From an uncultured Alphaproteobacteria bacterium (lineage in GTDB: Bacteria; Pseudomonadota; Alphaproteobacteria; RF32; CAG-239): 63,105 nucleotides of DNA. The notes beneath the pieces were generated by a model that did not search any database, was not told the origin of the DNA, and saw nothing but the letters and a program-made list of their open reading frames with translations. Position 1 is the first letter of the stretch, and the number at the start of each line of letters is the position of its first letter. Positions 55,783 to 63,105 of this stretch are shown here, one piece after another. The stretch spans positions 1-63,105 of the forward strand of contig CALXTS010000007.1 in assembly GCA_944391465.1 (NCBI GenBank), in the 5' to 3' direction. The position numbers were made by a program, and so were the translations under genes.

Positions 55783-56619
55783 TTATTTACATTTAAGAGC
55801 ATCTGCTGCAGCTTTAGCTTTGTTTTTGAGAGGAGCTTCAGCTTTAGGAAATTCTTTTGGTAAATTCAAGAAGGCTGTACAAGCCTCTTCTTTTTTACCT
55901 AACTCACGCATAGACATTCCGAGTTTTAAAATATTATCAGCGCCCTTCGTTCCTGATTTATATTTTTCATAGCCTTTAGCAAAAGCAATTGCAGCTTTGG
56001 CATAATCTTTTTTAGCATAATAGGCTTCACCGAGCCAGTACTGAGCATTTCCGGCCAATTTATGAGAAGGAAACTTATTTAAAATCACATTAAAACGTTC
56101 AATAGCTTTATCATTATCATTAGCTTTAATAGCATCTAAACCTTCTTGATAAACCATCTCTGCGGTTTTCGTTGTTGCATCATTTGACTTCTTGGTCTCA
56201 GAAGATTGTGAAGACGGAGTTTTCACAGTTACGGCAGAAGCCTTTGGAGAAGAGGAAGGAGTAGATGCTGAAGCCGCCGGAGCAGAACCTTTTTCCTCAA
56301 TCAATTTCAAACGCAAATCAATATCTTTATTAATAACATCCAAACGTTCGTTTAGTTTTTTAATTTTATATTCCATTTCATCCATTTTACCGACAGCCTG
56401 ACGCAAAGTTTCATCAAACTCACCCATTCTGATAGCCATATCTTGAGCTGAGGCCGGATTCAGAGACTTTCCTTTTTCCCGATAAGATTGGCGTTGCAAA
56501 ATCATAACATCTTCCTTAAGAGCTTCAATCTCCTGACGCAAAGAAGCATTCTGTGCATAAGCCTGAGAAGCGAACACACTCACACCGATACCGAGTAATA
56601 GCACTTTAGTAAATCTCAT
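55783..56619 (-). CDS. cpoB: Cell division coordinator CpoB (Tol-Pal system YbgF)
   Basis: CpoB links Tol-Pal action to peptidoglycan synthesis. The 278-residue protein has a signal peptide (residues 1-22, ending SQAYA), an N-terminal coiled coil (about 25-115), a serine/proline/alanine linker and a C-terminal TPR domain (about 152-278) beginning EMVYQEGLDAIKANDNDKAI. GAGG precedes the start. It follows pal, but a strong hairpin lies between them. Confidence 0.92.
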   Translation of the reverse strand: MRFTKVLLLGIGVSVFASQAYAQNASLRQEIEALKEDVMILQRQSYREKGKSLNPASAQDMAIRMGEFDETLRQAVGKMDEMEYKIKKLNERLDVINKDIDLRLKLIEEKGSAPAASASTPSSSPKASAVTVKTPSSQSSETKKSNDATTKTAEMVYQEGLDAIKANDNDKAIERFNVILNKFPSHKLAGNAQYWLGEAYYAKKDYAKAAIAFAKGYEKYKSGTKGADNILKLGMSMRELGKKEEACTAFLNLPKEFPKAEAPLKNKAKAAADALKCK

Positions 56620-56720
56620 TTTTACCTCATCAATAAAATTAGAGTTAAACAGTTAGATATAATTTAAAATAAAAAAAGCGCTCTGTCTTCCATAAATTCA
56701 ACAAAATACACAAGCGCACA

Positions 56721-56750
56721 AAAAAACGCGCCTAAAAAGGCGCGTTTTCC
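56721..56750 (-). terminator. Intrinsic terminator of pal
   Basis: AAAACGCGCC and GGCGCGTTTT form a 10-bp stem with a 6-base loop and a T-run on the minus strand. It separates the highly expressed pal from cpoB. Confidence 0.88.
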
Positions 56751-56768
56751 AAAAGTTTTTACTGAAAA

Positions 56769-57230
56769 TTATTCAGCAACTTTTACAACTGTAACAGCGC
56801 GACGGTTCTGAGCCCAAGCAGCTTCGTTGCTGCCGAGAACAGCCGGTCTTTCTTTACCATAAGAAATGGTAGAGATTCTGTCAGCTGCAATACCCTGAGA
56901 AATCAAGTACTGTTTTACAGCGTTAGCACGGCGTTCACCCAAAGCCAAGTTGTATTCTCTTGTACCTCTTTCATCGCAGTAACCTTGAACGATAACATCA
57001 ACATTTTCATGGCTATCCAACCATTTAACTTGAGTATTCAAGATTTCAGCAGAATCAGGAGTAATAGCAGAGCTATCAAATGCGAAGAAAACTCTGTCTT
57101 CAGCATTTTCCATGAAATCGCGAGCTTCAGCGGATGCACATTCGCTACCACCAAACAAGCTGCTTTCGCTCATGCTTGAGCAACCAGCCAATGCAACAAC
57201 TGCTACGAACAAACTTAAAAGTTTTTTCAT
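56769..57230 (-). CDS. pal: Peptidoglycan-associated lipoprotein Pal
   Basis: Pal anchors the outer membrane to peptidoglycan and binds TolA/TolB. The 153-residue protein has a lipoprotein signal MKKLLSLFVAVVALAGC (lipidated Cys17) and an OmpA-like domain with the peptidoglycan-binding pattern GYCDERGTREYNLALGERRA. The start is ATG 57230 with GGAG upstream. It is about 50 kb from tolQRA and no tolB precedes it, unlike the common tolQRAB-pal order. Confidence 0.95.
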   Translation of the reverse strand: MKKLLSLFVAVVALAGCSSMSESSLFGGSECASAEARDFMENAEDRVFFAFDSSAITPDSAEILNTQVKWLDSHENVDVIVQGYCDERGTREYNLALGERRANAVKQYLISQGIAADRISTISYGKERPAVLGSNEAAWAQNRRAVTVVKVAE

Positions 57231-57483
57231 TTTATTAATCTCCATATGGGTTAATTTTAAATCTAGCAAAATTATTTTTTGCAAGATTACTAATTGTTAA
57301 ACAACTAATACAGAACTAACTTAAGCAATAAAAATTTAATTTTCAATAACAAAAACACATAAACGGAAAAAAAATCAAAATTTTCTAATTTAATAAATTT
57401 TTTTCACTGAAAATTAACTTTTATTTCTAGTAAATATGCACAAAATCTGATTCTTAAATACTACTTTAGTGTTAGATAAAAAC
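57231..57483. other. AT-rich upstream region of pal
   Basis: No gene is seen. On the minus strand TTGCAA, a 17-base spacer and TTTAAA lie roughly 35-65 bases before pal and could be its promoter. An imperfect dyad with GCAAAA/TTTTGC arms overlaps it. Confidence 0.4.
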
Positions 57484-57514
57484 AACAAAAGAGCTGTTGA
57501 TTAAACAGCCCTTT
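57484..57514 (-). terminator. Intrinsic terminator of the orphan gene at 57533
   Basis: On the minus strand AAAGGGCTGTT and AACAGCTCTTT pair with one G/T position around a 5-base loop, followed by TGTTGTTTTT. Confidence 0.75.
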
Positions 57515-57532
57515 GTAAAAAAATAAAAAAAC

Positions 57533-58111
57533 TCATTTAGCAGAAAGCTCTTTATAAAGCTCTAGCAAATTCAGCTTTTCTAAAGAAAGATTTTTTCCTT
57601 GGCTTTCGGCTAACATAGTTTCATAAACGGTACGCACGGCAAACGGATATCTTTTATTCCATTTGGGAACCATAACCTTAAAATACTTCAAACTATATTC
57701 GCAGATTGTCAAACCTGCAAAAGAGGAACGTATAAGTGCGCGCCATGTTTTTGCCACAATCATTTCAAAATCTTTTGAATAAGCCAAGCGCAAATACCTT
57801 TCCATCCCCTTAGAAGATAAGACATCAAAAACATCCTCTCTTAAAACGAAAGCCCCACAAAAACTTTCTTCTTTTCTGAATTTTCTGGAATAATTGGCAA
57901 CACTCTCTGCCAACAATAAAAACTTCCTTTCATTTCCATGGAGAAGTTCCTGATGTTCCAGCAAAACCGAACACAAGATCCGCATGCTAAATGTAGAGTC
58001 ATTAAGAACGTCTTCCACTTTTTCAGGAAAGGTTGCATCAAATTCTCTATGCAACTCGCTCATAGCCGACTTTGTCAAACTATAAACATTTCTAAATCTT
58101 TCGGTATTCAT
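57533..58111 (-). CDS. Orphan protein C, function unknown
   Basis: The 192-residue protein looks soluble and helical (for example ILCSVLLEHQELLHGNERKF and ALIRSSFAGLTICEYSLKYF). I see no signal peptide or known motif. The leader is A/T-rich with no Shine-Dalgarno (TTTATTATCATATG). A promoter-like pair with TTGACT lies at 58160-58188. It has its own terminator. It belongs to the set of SD-less orphan units. Confidence 0.65.
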   Translation of the reverse strand: MNTERFRNVYSLTKSAMSELHREFDATFPEKVEDVLNDSTFSMRILCSVLLEHQELLHGNERKFLLLAESVANYSRKFRKEESFCGAFVLREDVFDVLSSKGMERYLRLAYSKDFEMIVAKTWRALIRSSFAGLTICEYSLKYFKVMVPKWNKRYPFAVRTVYETMLAESQGKNLSLEKLNLLELYKELSAK

Positions 58112-58159
58112 ATGATAATAAATTTGATAATATTTTAATAAGATTCACTTACAAAAAAG

Positions 58160-58188
58160 ATTAAAAACTCAATAGACAAAAAAGTCAA
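58160..58188 (-). promoter_or_regulatory. Promoter-like pair of orphan gene C
   Basis: On the minus strand TTGACT (58188-58183), a 17-base spacer and TTTAAT (58165-58160). It lies right behind the terminator of the preceding orphan gene. Confidence 0.5.
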
Positions 58189-58189
58189 C

Positions 58190-58221
58190 AAAAAAGGCGT
58201 TGCACATTCATACAACGCCTT
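58190..58221 (-). terminator. Intrinsic terminator of the orphan gene at 58236
   Basis: AAGGCGTTG and CAACGCCTT form a 9-bp stem with a 10-base loop and a T-run on the minus strand. Confidence 0.85.
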
Positions 58222-58235
58222 ATAATAAAAAAATT

Positions 58236-58991
58236 TTATTTAAAAAATTGAAGGTTTCCGCCTTCTATGTGCTGAAAAAAGCACAACTCGGTTTTAAAAA
58301 CGCCAAAAGACGGAACCTCAAAATATTTGACGTTTGTCACCTGCTCCGGTGACAAATCTAACATTTTGCCATTATCCAGCAAAATAATTAAATATCTTGT
58401 TTCCCCTTGGGCATTTACCGCCGAGGTCAGACGAACCCTCCGAGTAACCTCTCGAGCGCCTGCCACATGCAGACAAACATCTGCAAAAGCAGATTTTCCC
58501 GCTACCAAATTATATCCGCTCAACTGCGAATATTTTAAGAAAGCCTCGTCACTCTTCAATTGGCTCAGATAATCATCTCCGGCCAATATTGTAAGGGCTC
58601 CCCAGGAGCCTGCAATTTTCTTTATGACGCGGGTTTCCGCATAATAAATTTTATATTGCAAACCCTTAGGTCTAATTCCGGTTGATTTTTTTGTTTTATA
58701 GTTACAAAGACCTTGATAGTCCTTGTAATTAATCAAAAAATCACAAATGTCCTCTTCCGGATTCGCTGAGGTCGGATACCGACGAGCGACCTCACTGATA
58801 CACACCTGCATCAGCATCCCTGGTTCGACACCATTCTGCTGCCAGTTGCAGAAATTTTGAAATCTTTCAGGATCCGAAAAGAAATCCTGAACTCTAGCAG
58901 CATGTTTTACATTTTCCACCCTTTTTTGGTTTCCTCTGCCGAAACCATAATCAATCGACGGATTGGAACCTACAATATCCTTTATAGCCAT
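58236..58991 (-). CDS. Orphan protein D, function unknown
   Basis: The 251-residue protein has no signal peptide or membrane segment. It contains FQNFCNWQQNGVEPGMLMQV (about residues 44-63) and a C-terminal beta-rich part (RYLIILLDNGKMLDLSPEQV). No family is recognised. No Shine-Dalgarno lies before ATG, although GGAGG occurs about 30 bases upstream within a short hairpin-forming sequence, too far to serve this start. It has its own terminator. Confidence 0.65.
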   Translation of the reverse strand: MAIKDIVGSNPSIDYGFGRGNQKRVENVKHAARVQDFFSDPERFQNFCNWQQNGVEPGMLMQVCISEVARRYPTSANPEEDICDFLINYKDYQGLCNYKTKKSTGIRPKGLQYKIYYAETRVIKKIAGSWGALTILAGDDYLSQLKSDEAFLKYSQLSGYNLVAGKSAFADVCLHVAGAREVTRRVRLTSAVNAQGETRYLIILLDNGKMLDLSPEQVTNVKYFEVPSFGVFKTELCFFQHIEGGNLQFFK

Positions 58992-59151
58992 ATTGTTTTT
59001 AATTTATGCCACGGATGCCTCCGCAGCGTTACACAAAAATTTATAAATTATTTCTCTCAACTGACTCTATTTTTAACATTTTTTAAAAATTTAATCAATC
59101 AAAAATAGTCCAATTTTGACAAATTTAAAAAATATGTAACATTTTAAATAC

Positions 59152-59180
59152 AAAAAAGGTGCCTGTAAAAACAGACACCT
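59152..59180 (-). terminator. Intrinsic terminator of the orphan gene at 59188
   Basis: AGGTGCCTGT and ACAGACACCT pair with one mismatch around a 4-base A loop, with six T following on the minus strand, directly after the gene. Confidence 0.85.
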
Positions 59181-59187
59181 CTAAAAA

Positions 59188-59847
59188 TTAAAATTGAGCA
59201 TAAAGAGCATAAATATCACGCACCTCTTTAATGGAAAAATCAGCTTGATTTTTCACTTCAACAAGTTTTTGAATCACAGCCTTTATTGCATCAGGATAAT
59301 GCTTGCGCAGTTTAGGCAACAAATCTAAAAGCATGGAAGAACAAACTTCCACACGTTTTTTCACCACACAAAACTCTGCCAAAGCGACCATAATTTCTGA
59401 AAAAGATTTTGCCGTCAAGAACTGGAAATAATAGTTCTGGACATCGCTTCTCACCTTAATATCTTGCAAAAACTCAGCCACATAGGGCAAAACATCATCA
59501 CGCTTGTCCGTCGTCAAAACCTTTGCCCAAAAAGCCAATACCCAAGCAAAATTCATAAATTTGATGTTTTCCGAATTTTTCTTCAAAAATTCAATAAACG
59601 CATCCAAATTTTCGGCATCATCTTCCACCAATTGGTCCCATGTTTCATAAACATAAAGTTGCAATTGATAGAATTGAATATCAACAATTTGCTTCCAAAA
59701 GCAAATAGCATCCTTATCCGGCAACTCATGCATTTTGCTGCTCCGCAAAACAACATCTTCAATTTCCGGCTTCCAACAATAAGGAACATCAATTTCCGCC
59801 AAAGCGGATAAACGCTCAAAATTTTCAATAAATTCTTTAAATTTCAT
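59188..59847 (-). CDS. Orphan protein E, function unknown
   Basis: The 219-residue protein is predicted all-helical, rich in aromatic and acidic residues (FWKQIVDIQFYQLQLYVYET; LDAFIEFLKKNSENIKFMNF), somewhat like HEAT-type helical repeats, but no family is assigned. There is no signal peptide. The leader is A/T-rich without Shine-Dalgarno (TACATACTATTATG). A promoter-like pair with TTGACT lies at 59894-59920. It has its own terminator. Confidence 0.65.
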   Translation of the reverse strand: MKFKEFIENFERLSALAEIDVPYCWKPEIEDVVLRSSKMHELPDKDAICFWKQIVDIQFYQLQLYVYETWDQLVEDDAENLDAFIEFLKKNSENIKFMNFAWVLAFWAKVLTTDKRDDVLPYVAEFLQDIKVRSDVQNYYFQFLTAKSFSEIMVALAEFCVVKKRVEVCSSMLLDLLPKLRKHYPDAIKAVIQKLVEVKNQADFSIKEVRDIYALYAQF

Positions 59848-59893
59848 AATAGTATGTATTTAATTAAACAAAACATAGATAAATTAAGGCAAG

Positions 59894-59920
59894 GTTATAA
59901 AAAAAAACCAATAAAGTCAA
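59894..59920 (-). promoter_or_regulatory. Promoter-like pair of orphan gene E
   Basis: On the minus strand TTGACT (59920-59915) and TATAAC (59899-59894) with a 15-base spacer containing nine T. The short spacer lowers confidence. Confidence 0.4.
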
Positions 59921-59922
59921 AG

Positions 59923-59957
59923 AAAAAGACGTCTGACAAAAAAATCAGACGTCTTTT
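59923..59957 (-). terminator. Intrinsic terminator of the orphan gene at 59977
   Basis: AAAAGACGTCTGA and TCAGACGTCTTTT form a 13-bp stem with an A-rich 8-base loop. On the minus strand it runs into TTTTTCTTT. Confidence 0.88.
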
Positions 59958-59976
59958 AAATCCGCATTTTCAATTT

Positions 59977-60228
59977 TCAAGCCAAGTTCCAGGTTTCTAT
60001 TTCTTGGCGTTGTTCTTTCGTAAAATCGGAAGTTTCCTCAATAATACAAATTAACAAATTTTTCTGCCGAATAATATTCTCCAAAAATGCATCTTTGGCT
60101 TTTATCCATTCGGAAATACCGCCATCAAGTTCATAAACGGCATACAAAGAAAAATTCTTTAATTCTTTTTCGGCAGCGACCATACTTTGATACAACTGCT
60201 GTAACATTTCAAATTTATCCATAACCAT
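59977..60228 (-). CDS. Orphan small protein F, function unknown
   Basis: The 83-residue protein is small, acidic and helical (MLQQLYQSMVAAEKELKNF; FLENIIRQKNLLICIIEETS), without signal peptide. No family is recognised. Two ATG codons (60228 and 60222) are equally possible because no Shine-Dalgarno is present. A clear promoter-like pair and a strong terminator bracket it, which supports a real gene. Confidence 0.6.
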   Translation of the reverse strand: MVMDKFEMLQQLYQSMVAAEKELKNFSLYAVYELDGGISEWIKAKDAFLENIIRQKNLLICIIEETSDFTKEQRQEIETWNLA

Positions 60229-60260
60229 AATAAAATATAATTAGACTAAAATTGATGGAA

Positions 60261-60288
60261 GATATAGCAAACATCAAAAATAAGTCAA
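60261..60288 (-). promoter_or_regulatory. Promoter-like pair of orphan gene F
   Basis: On the minus strand TTGACT (60288-60283), a 16-base spacer and TATATC (60266-60261), just after the ppdK terminator. Confidence 0.5.
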
Positions 60289-60290
60289 AT

Positions 60291-60330
60291 AAAAAAAGAC
60301 CGGAAACCCATTTTAGTTTCCGATCTCTTT
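60291..60330 (-). terminator. Intrinsic terminator of ppdK
   Basis: On the minus strand AGATCGGAAAC and GTTTCCGGTCT pair with one mismatch, followed by seven T. A weaker hairpin AAAGTGCT/AGCACTTT lies closer to ppdK at 60372-60403, so two hairpins are in tandem. Confidence 0.75.
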
Positions 60331-60417
60331 TAGATTTAGCTTTAACAAGCCTATGTTTTGATAAAATTCGGAAAGTGCTCAAATAAAAGCATTCAAGCAC
60401 TTTTCAGCTGAATTTTA

Positions 60418-63099
60418 TTAAGCGCACTTACGGCAAGATTTCTCGATTTTTTCGCCTTTATGACGAACAGCGGCCTGAGCAGCAGCCAAACGAGCAACCG
60501 GTACACGGTACGGAGAGCATGAAACATAGTTCATACCACAAGTTTGGAAGAAATCGATAGATGCCGGATCACCACCGTGTTCACCGCAAACACCCAACCA
60601 GATGTTCGGATTAGCACTGCGAGCTTTTTCACAAGCCATCTTAACCAAGCAACCAACACCTTCAACATCAATAGATGCGAACGGGTCAGCCACATAAACA
60701 CCGCGAGCGCGATATTCATCAAGGATAGCACCGGTATCGTCACGGCTCATACCCAAGGTAGTTTGAGTCAAGTCGTTTGTACCAAAGCCAAAGAACTCTG
60801 CAGACTGAGCCAACTCATCAGCTTTGAGAGCAGCACGCGGCAATTCAATCATTGAGCCAACTTCATACTTAATTGTTTTACCTTTTTCAGCAAAAACTTT
60901 TTCAGCAGTTGTATCAATAATGTTTTTAACAATATCGAGCTCTTTCTTAGAACCTGTCAACGGAACCTCGATTTCCGGAACAACTTTAACACCGACCTCT
61001 GCAGATTCGATAGCAGCTTCCAAGATAGCGCGAGTTTGCATTTCGCAAATTTCCGGATAGGTAATCGGCAAACGGCAACCACGATGACCGAGCATCGGGT
61101 TAGCTTCATGCAAAGCATTAGCGCGTTGTTTAACTTTTTCCAAAGTCATACCCATTTTATCGGCCAACTCTTGCATTTCAGCATCAGTATGAGGCAAGAA
61201 TTCGTGCAAAGGAGGATCCAACAAACGGATAACAACCGGCATACCTTCCATAATTTTGAACAAATCTTTGAAATCTTGTTTCTGATAAGGAAGCAGACGA
61301 GCCAAAGCGGCACGACGACCTTCTTCATTTTCAGACAAGATCATAGCGCGCATATCCGGAATACGATCAGCATCGAAGAACATATGTTCTGTACGAGCCA
61401 AACCGATACCCTGAGCACCGAAATCGCGAGCAGTTTGAGCATCTTTAGGAGTTTCGGCATTAGCACGAACTTCCATCGTACGAATTTCATCAACCCAGCT
61501 CATCAATTTACCGAAGTTACCGGTATTTGTATCAGCTTTAACGGTCGGAACCTGACCTTCAATAATCTGACCTTTACCGCCGTCCAAAGATACCCAATCG
61601 CCTTCTTTAACAACCACGCCTTTATCAGTTGTCATGGTTTTCTTAGCATAATCAATGTGGATTTCATGAGAACCGGACACGCAAGGAGTACCCATACCGC
61701 GAGCAACCACAGCAGCGTGAGAAGTCATACCACCGCGAGCGGTGATAACGCCTTGAGAAGCGTGCATACCGCCGATATCTTCCGGAGAAGTTTCGTTACG
61801 GATAAGGATAACTTTTTCGCCTTTAGCAGCCCAGGCTTCAGCGTCTTCGGCATTAAACACGGCACGACCGACGGCAGCACCCGGAGAAGCCGGCAAACCG
61901 GTAGCAATAACATTTTTCTTAGCTTTAGGATCAAGCATTGGGTGGAGCAATTGGTCTAACTGTTCGGCACCAACGCGCATAATAGCTTCTTCTTTAGTAA
62001 GCAAGCCCTCTTCAACCATTTCAACAGCCATACGAACAGCAGCCTGAGCAGTACGTTTACCGTTACGGCATTGGAGCATCCAGAGTTTACCGTGTTCAAT
62101 GGTAAATTCCATATCCTGCATATCTTTGTAGTGTTTTTCGAGGTTATTACGAACATCAACCAATTCTTTATAAAGGTGAGGCCATTTTTCTTCCAAAGAA
62201 GTACCATCGCCTTTAGAAGCCATAGGTTGAGGAGTACGAATACCGGCCACAACGTCTTCACCTTGAGCATTGACCAAATATTCGCCGTAGTAAACATTTT
62301 CACCTGTAGCCGGGTCGCGAGAGAAGCAAACACCGGTAGCGCAGTCATCACCGGCATTACCAAAGACCATGGTCTGAACGTTAACGGCTGTACCCCAGTC
62401 ACCCGGAATATTGTTAAGTTTACGATAAGTAATAGCGCGGTCAACCATCCAAGAACCGAACACGGCACCGATACCGGCCCACAATTGCTCCCAAGGATCC
62501 TGAGGAACAACTTTACCTAATTTCTGTCCGATTTCTTTATATTCTTTAACCAATTCTTTCAAATCATCGGCAGTTAAATCCGTATCAGATTTATAGCCTT
62601 TAGATTTTTTCATATTTTCGAGAGCTTCTTCATAGAGGTCAAGATCTGCACCCAAAACCACATCAGAGAACATCTGGAGGAAACGGCGATAAGAGTCATA
62701 AGCAAATCTTTCAGAGCCGGAAGCCTTAGCCAAAGCCAAAACGGTTTCATCATTCAAGCCGAGGTTCAAGACGGTATCCATCATACCCGGCATAGAAACG
62801 CGCGCACCCGAACGAACGGAGAACAACAGCGGATTATTTGCATCAGCAAATTTTTTGCCCATAATTTTTTCAACACTGGCAACAGCGTCTTTAACCTGAT
62901 CTTTAAGATCGGCAGGATAAGTTTTATTATTATTGTAGTAATAAGTACAAACTTCGGTAGTAACCGTAAATCCCGGAGGCACCGGCAAACCGACTTTATT
63001 CATTTCAGCCAGGTTAGCACCTTTACCGCCGAGCAGATTGCGCATGCTGGCATCGCCTTCGGCTTTGCCGTTACCAAATGTATAAACCCATTTACTCAT
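60418..63099 (-). CDS. ppdK: Pyruvate, phosphate dikinase
   Basis: PPDK interconverts pyruvate, ATP and phosphate with phosphoenolpyruvate, AMP and pyrophosphate; it serves PPi-based glycolysis or gluconeogenesis in many anaerobes. The 893-residue protein has the ATP-grasp domain (LLGGKGANLAEM near residue 25), the swivelling phosphohistidine domain (GGMTSHAAVVARGMGTPCVS) and the C-terminal PEP/pyruvate barrel (FFGFGTNDLTQTTLG; GVCGEHGGDP). I take ATG 63099 as the start, so the gene seems complete at the window edge. The Shine-Dalgarno lies outside. It is the last gene of the window and has tandem hairpins behind it. Confidence 0.95.
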   Translation of the reverse strand: MSKWVYTFGNGKAEGDASMRNLLGGKGANLAEMNKVGLPVPPGFTVTTEVCTYYYNNNKTYPADLKDQVKDAVASVEKIMGKKFADANNPLLFSVRSGARVSMPGMMDTVLNLGLNDETVLALAKASGSERFAYDSYRRFLQMFSDVVLGADLDLYEEALENMKKSKGYKSDTDLTADDLKELVKEYKEIGQKLGKVVPQDPWEQLWAGIGAVFGSWMVDRAITYRKLNNIPGDWGTAVNVQTMVFGNAGDDCATGVCFSRDPATGENVYYGEYLVNAQGEDVVAGIRTPQPMASKGDGTSLEEKWPHLYKELVDVRNNLEKHYKDMQDMEFTIEHGKLWMLQCRNGKRTAQAAVRMAVEMVEEGLLTKEEAIMRVGAEQLDQLLHPMLDPKAKKNVIATGLPASPGAAVGRAVFNAEDAEAWAAKGEKVILIRNETSPEDIGGMHASQGVITARGGMTSHAAVVARGMGTPCVSGSHEIHIDYAKKTMTTDKGVVVKEGDWVSLDGGKGQIIEGQVPTVKADTNTGNFGKLMSWVDEIRTMEVRANAETPKDAQTARDFGAQGIGLARTEHMFFDADRIPDMRAMILSENEEGRRAALARLLPYQKQDFKDLFKIMEGMPVVIRLLDPPLHEFLPHTDAEMQELADKMGMTLEKVKQRANALHEANPMLGHRGCRLPITYPEICEMQTRAILEAAIESAEVGVKVVPEIEVPLTGSKKELDIVKNIIDTTAEKVFAEKGKTIKYEVGSMIELPRAALKADELAQSAEFFGFGTNDLTQTTLGMSRDDTGAILDEYRARGVYVADPFASIDVEGVGCLVKMACEKARSANPNIWLGVCGEHGGDPASIDFFQTCGMNYVSCSPYRVPVARLAAAQAAVRHKGEKIEKSCRKCA

Positions 63100-63105
63100 G
63101 GTCAA

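Noticed and set aside
60215-60400. 61-codon minus-strand frame with hydrophobic end
   Set aside because: It covers the ppdK hairpins and the promoter of orphan gene F, so it is unlikely to be coding.
61036-61959. 307-codon open frame on the plus strand inside ppdK
   Set aside because: It lies wholly antisense to a certain ppdK gene and its translation has no family features.

Overview
The window is 63 kb of AT-rich bacterial chromosome, most likely from an alphaproteobacterium. This rests on the gene order ruvC-ruvA-ruvB-ybgC-tolQ-tolR-tolA, on the run ftsE-ftsX-ydcF-plsC followed by a DUF2125-type gene, and on an MJ0042 zinc-ribbon/DUF3426-type protein next to ftsE. AT richness, tatA-tatC without tatB, polyferredoxin/flavodoxin enzymes and pyruvate phosphate dikinase suggest a host-associated, low-oxygen lineage. 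That assignment is inference, since no rRNA is present.

Layout. 0.4-3.3 kb: infC (apparent AUA start) and ligA. 3.3-9.8 kb: a minus-strand block of tolQRA, ybgC and ruvBAC, with an HD-domain gene inside. 9.9-19 kb: yebC, a lipoprotein, prmA, an M24 peptidase, a thioredoxin-like protein, a flippase-like membrane protein, two glycosyltransferases and ugd. 19.1-27.4 kb: a tight ten-gene minus-strand operon behind a MerR-type promoter. It encodes a Tat-exported aldo/keto reductase, an exported flavodoxin, LarB, LarC, LarE, a nickel permease-like protein, a Tat-exported iron-sulfur flavoprotein, a NapH/NapG-like polyferredoxin with an internal twin-arginine motif, TatA and TatC. 27.4-31 kb: exported cyclophilin-like and carboxymuconolactone decarboxylase-like proteins, a divergent LysR regulator and an MBL-fold enzyme. 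31-40.9 kb: outer-membrane proteins, one decayed barrel gene, tRNA-Thr, a GltD/PreT-like oxidoreductase and the dTDP-rhamnose operon rfbACDB. This part also holds two copies of a ~140-bp multi-hairpin repeat. 41-57 kb: housekeeping genes (aspS, rnd, an ArsR regulator, xseB, ispA, ftsEX, plsC, rsmD, an rluB-like gene, tadA, smpB, tilS, cpoB, pal). 57.5-63.1 kb: four orphan genes and ppdK.

The best candidate for an undescribed system is the 19.1-27.4 kb operon. It joins nickel-pincer cofactor synthesis and a nickel permease to its own Tat translocase, two Tat substrates, an exported flavodoxin and a membrane polyferredoxin that could carry electrons to the periplasm. No larA (the known cofactor user) lies in the window. 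Three other signals stand out. One is the dispersed repeat, whose stems are kept by compensatory changes. Another is a pair of MerR-type promoters with 19-bp spacers at two distant loci. The third is a set of six orphan single-gene units that lack Shine-Dalgarno sequences, unlike the core genes around them.

Functional links: TolQRA (4-6 kb) and Pal/CpoB (56-57 kb) belong to one envelope machine but are about 50 kb apart, with no tolB here. Ugd, RfbABCD and the two glycosyltransferases point to surface polysaccharide. PlsC, the YdcF-like protein, FtsEX and the outer-membrane proteins serve the envelope.
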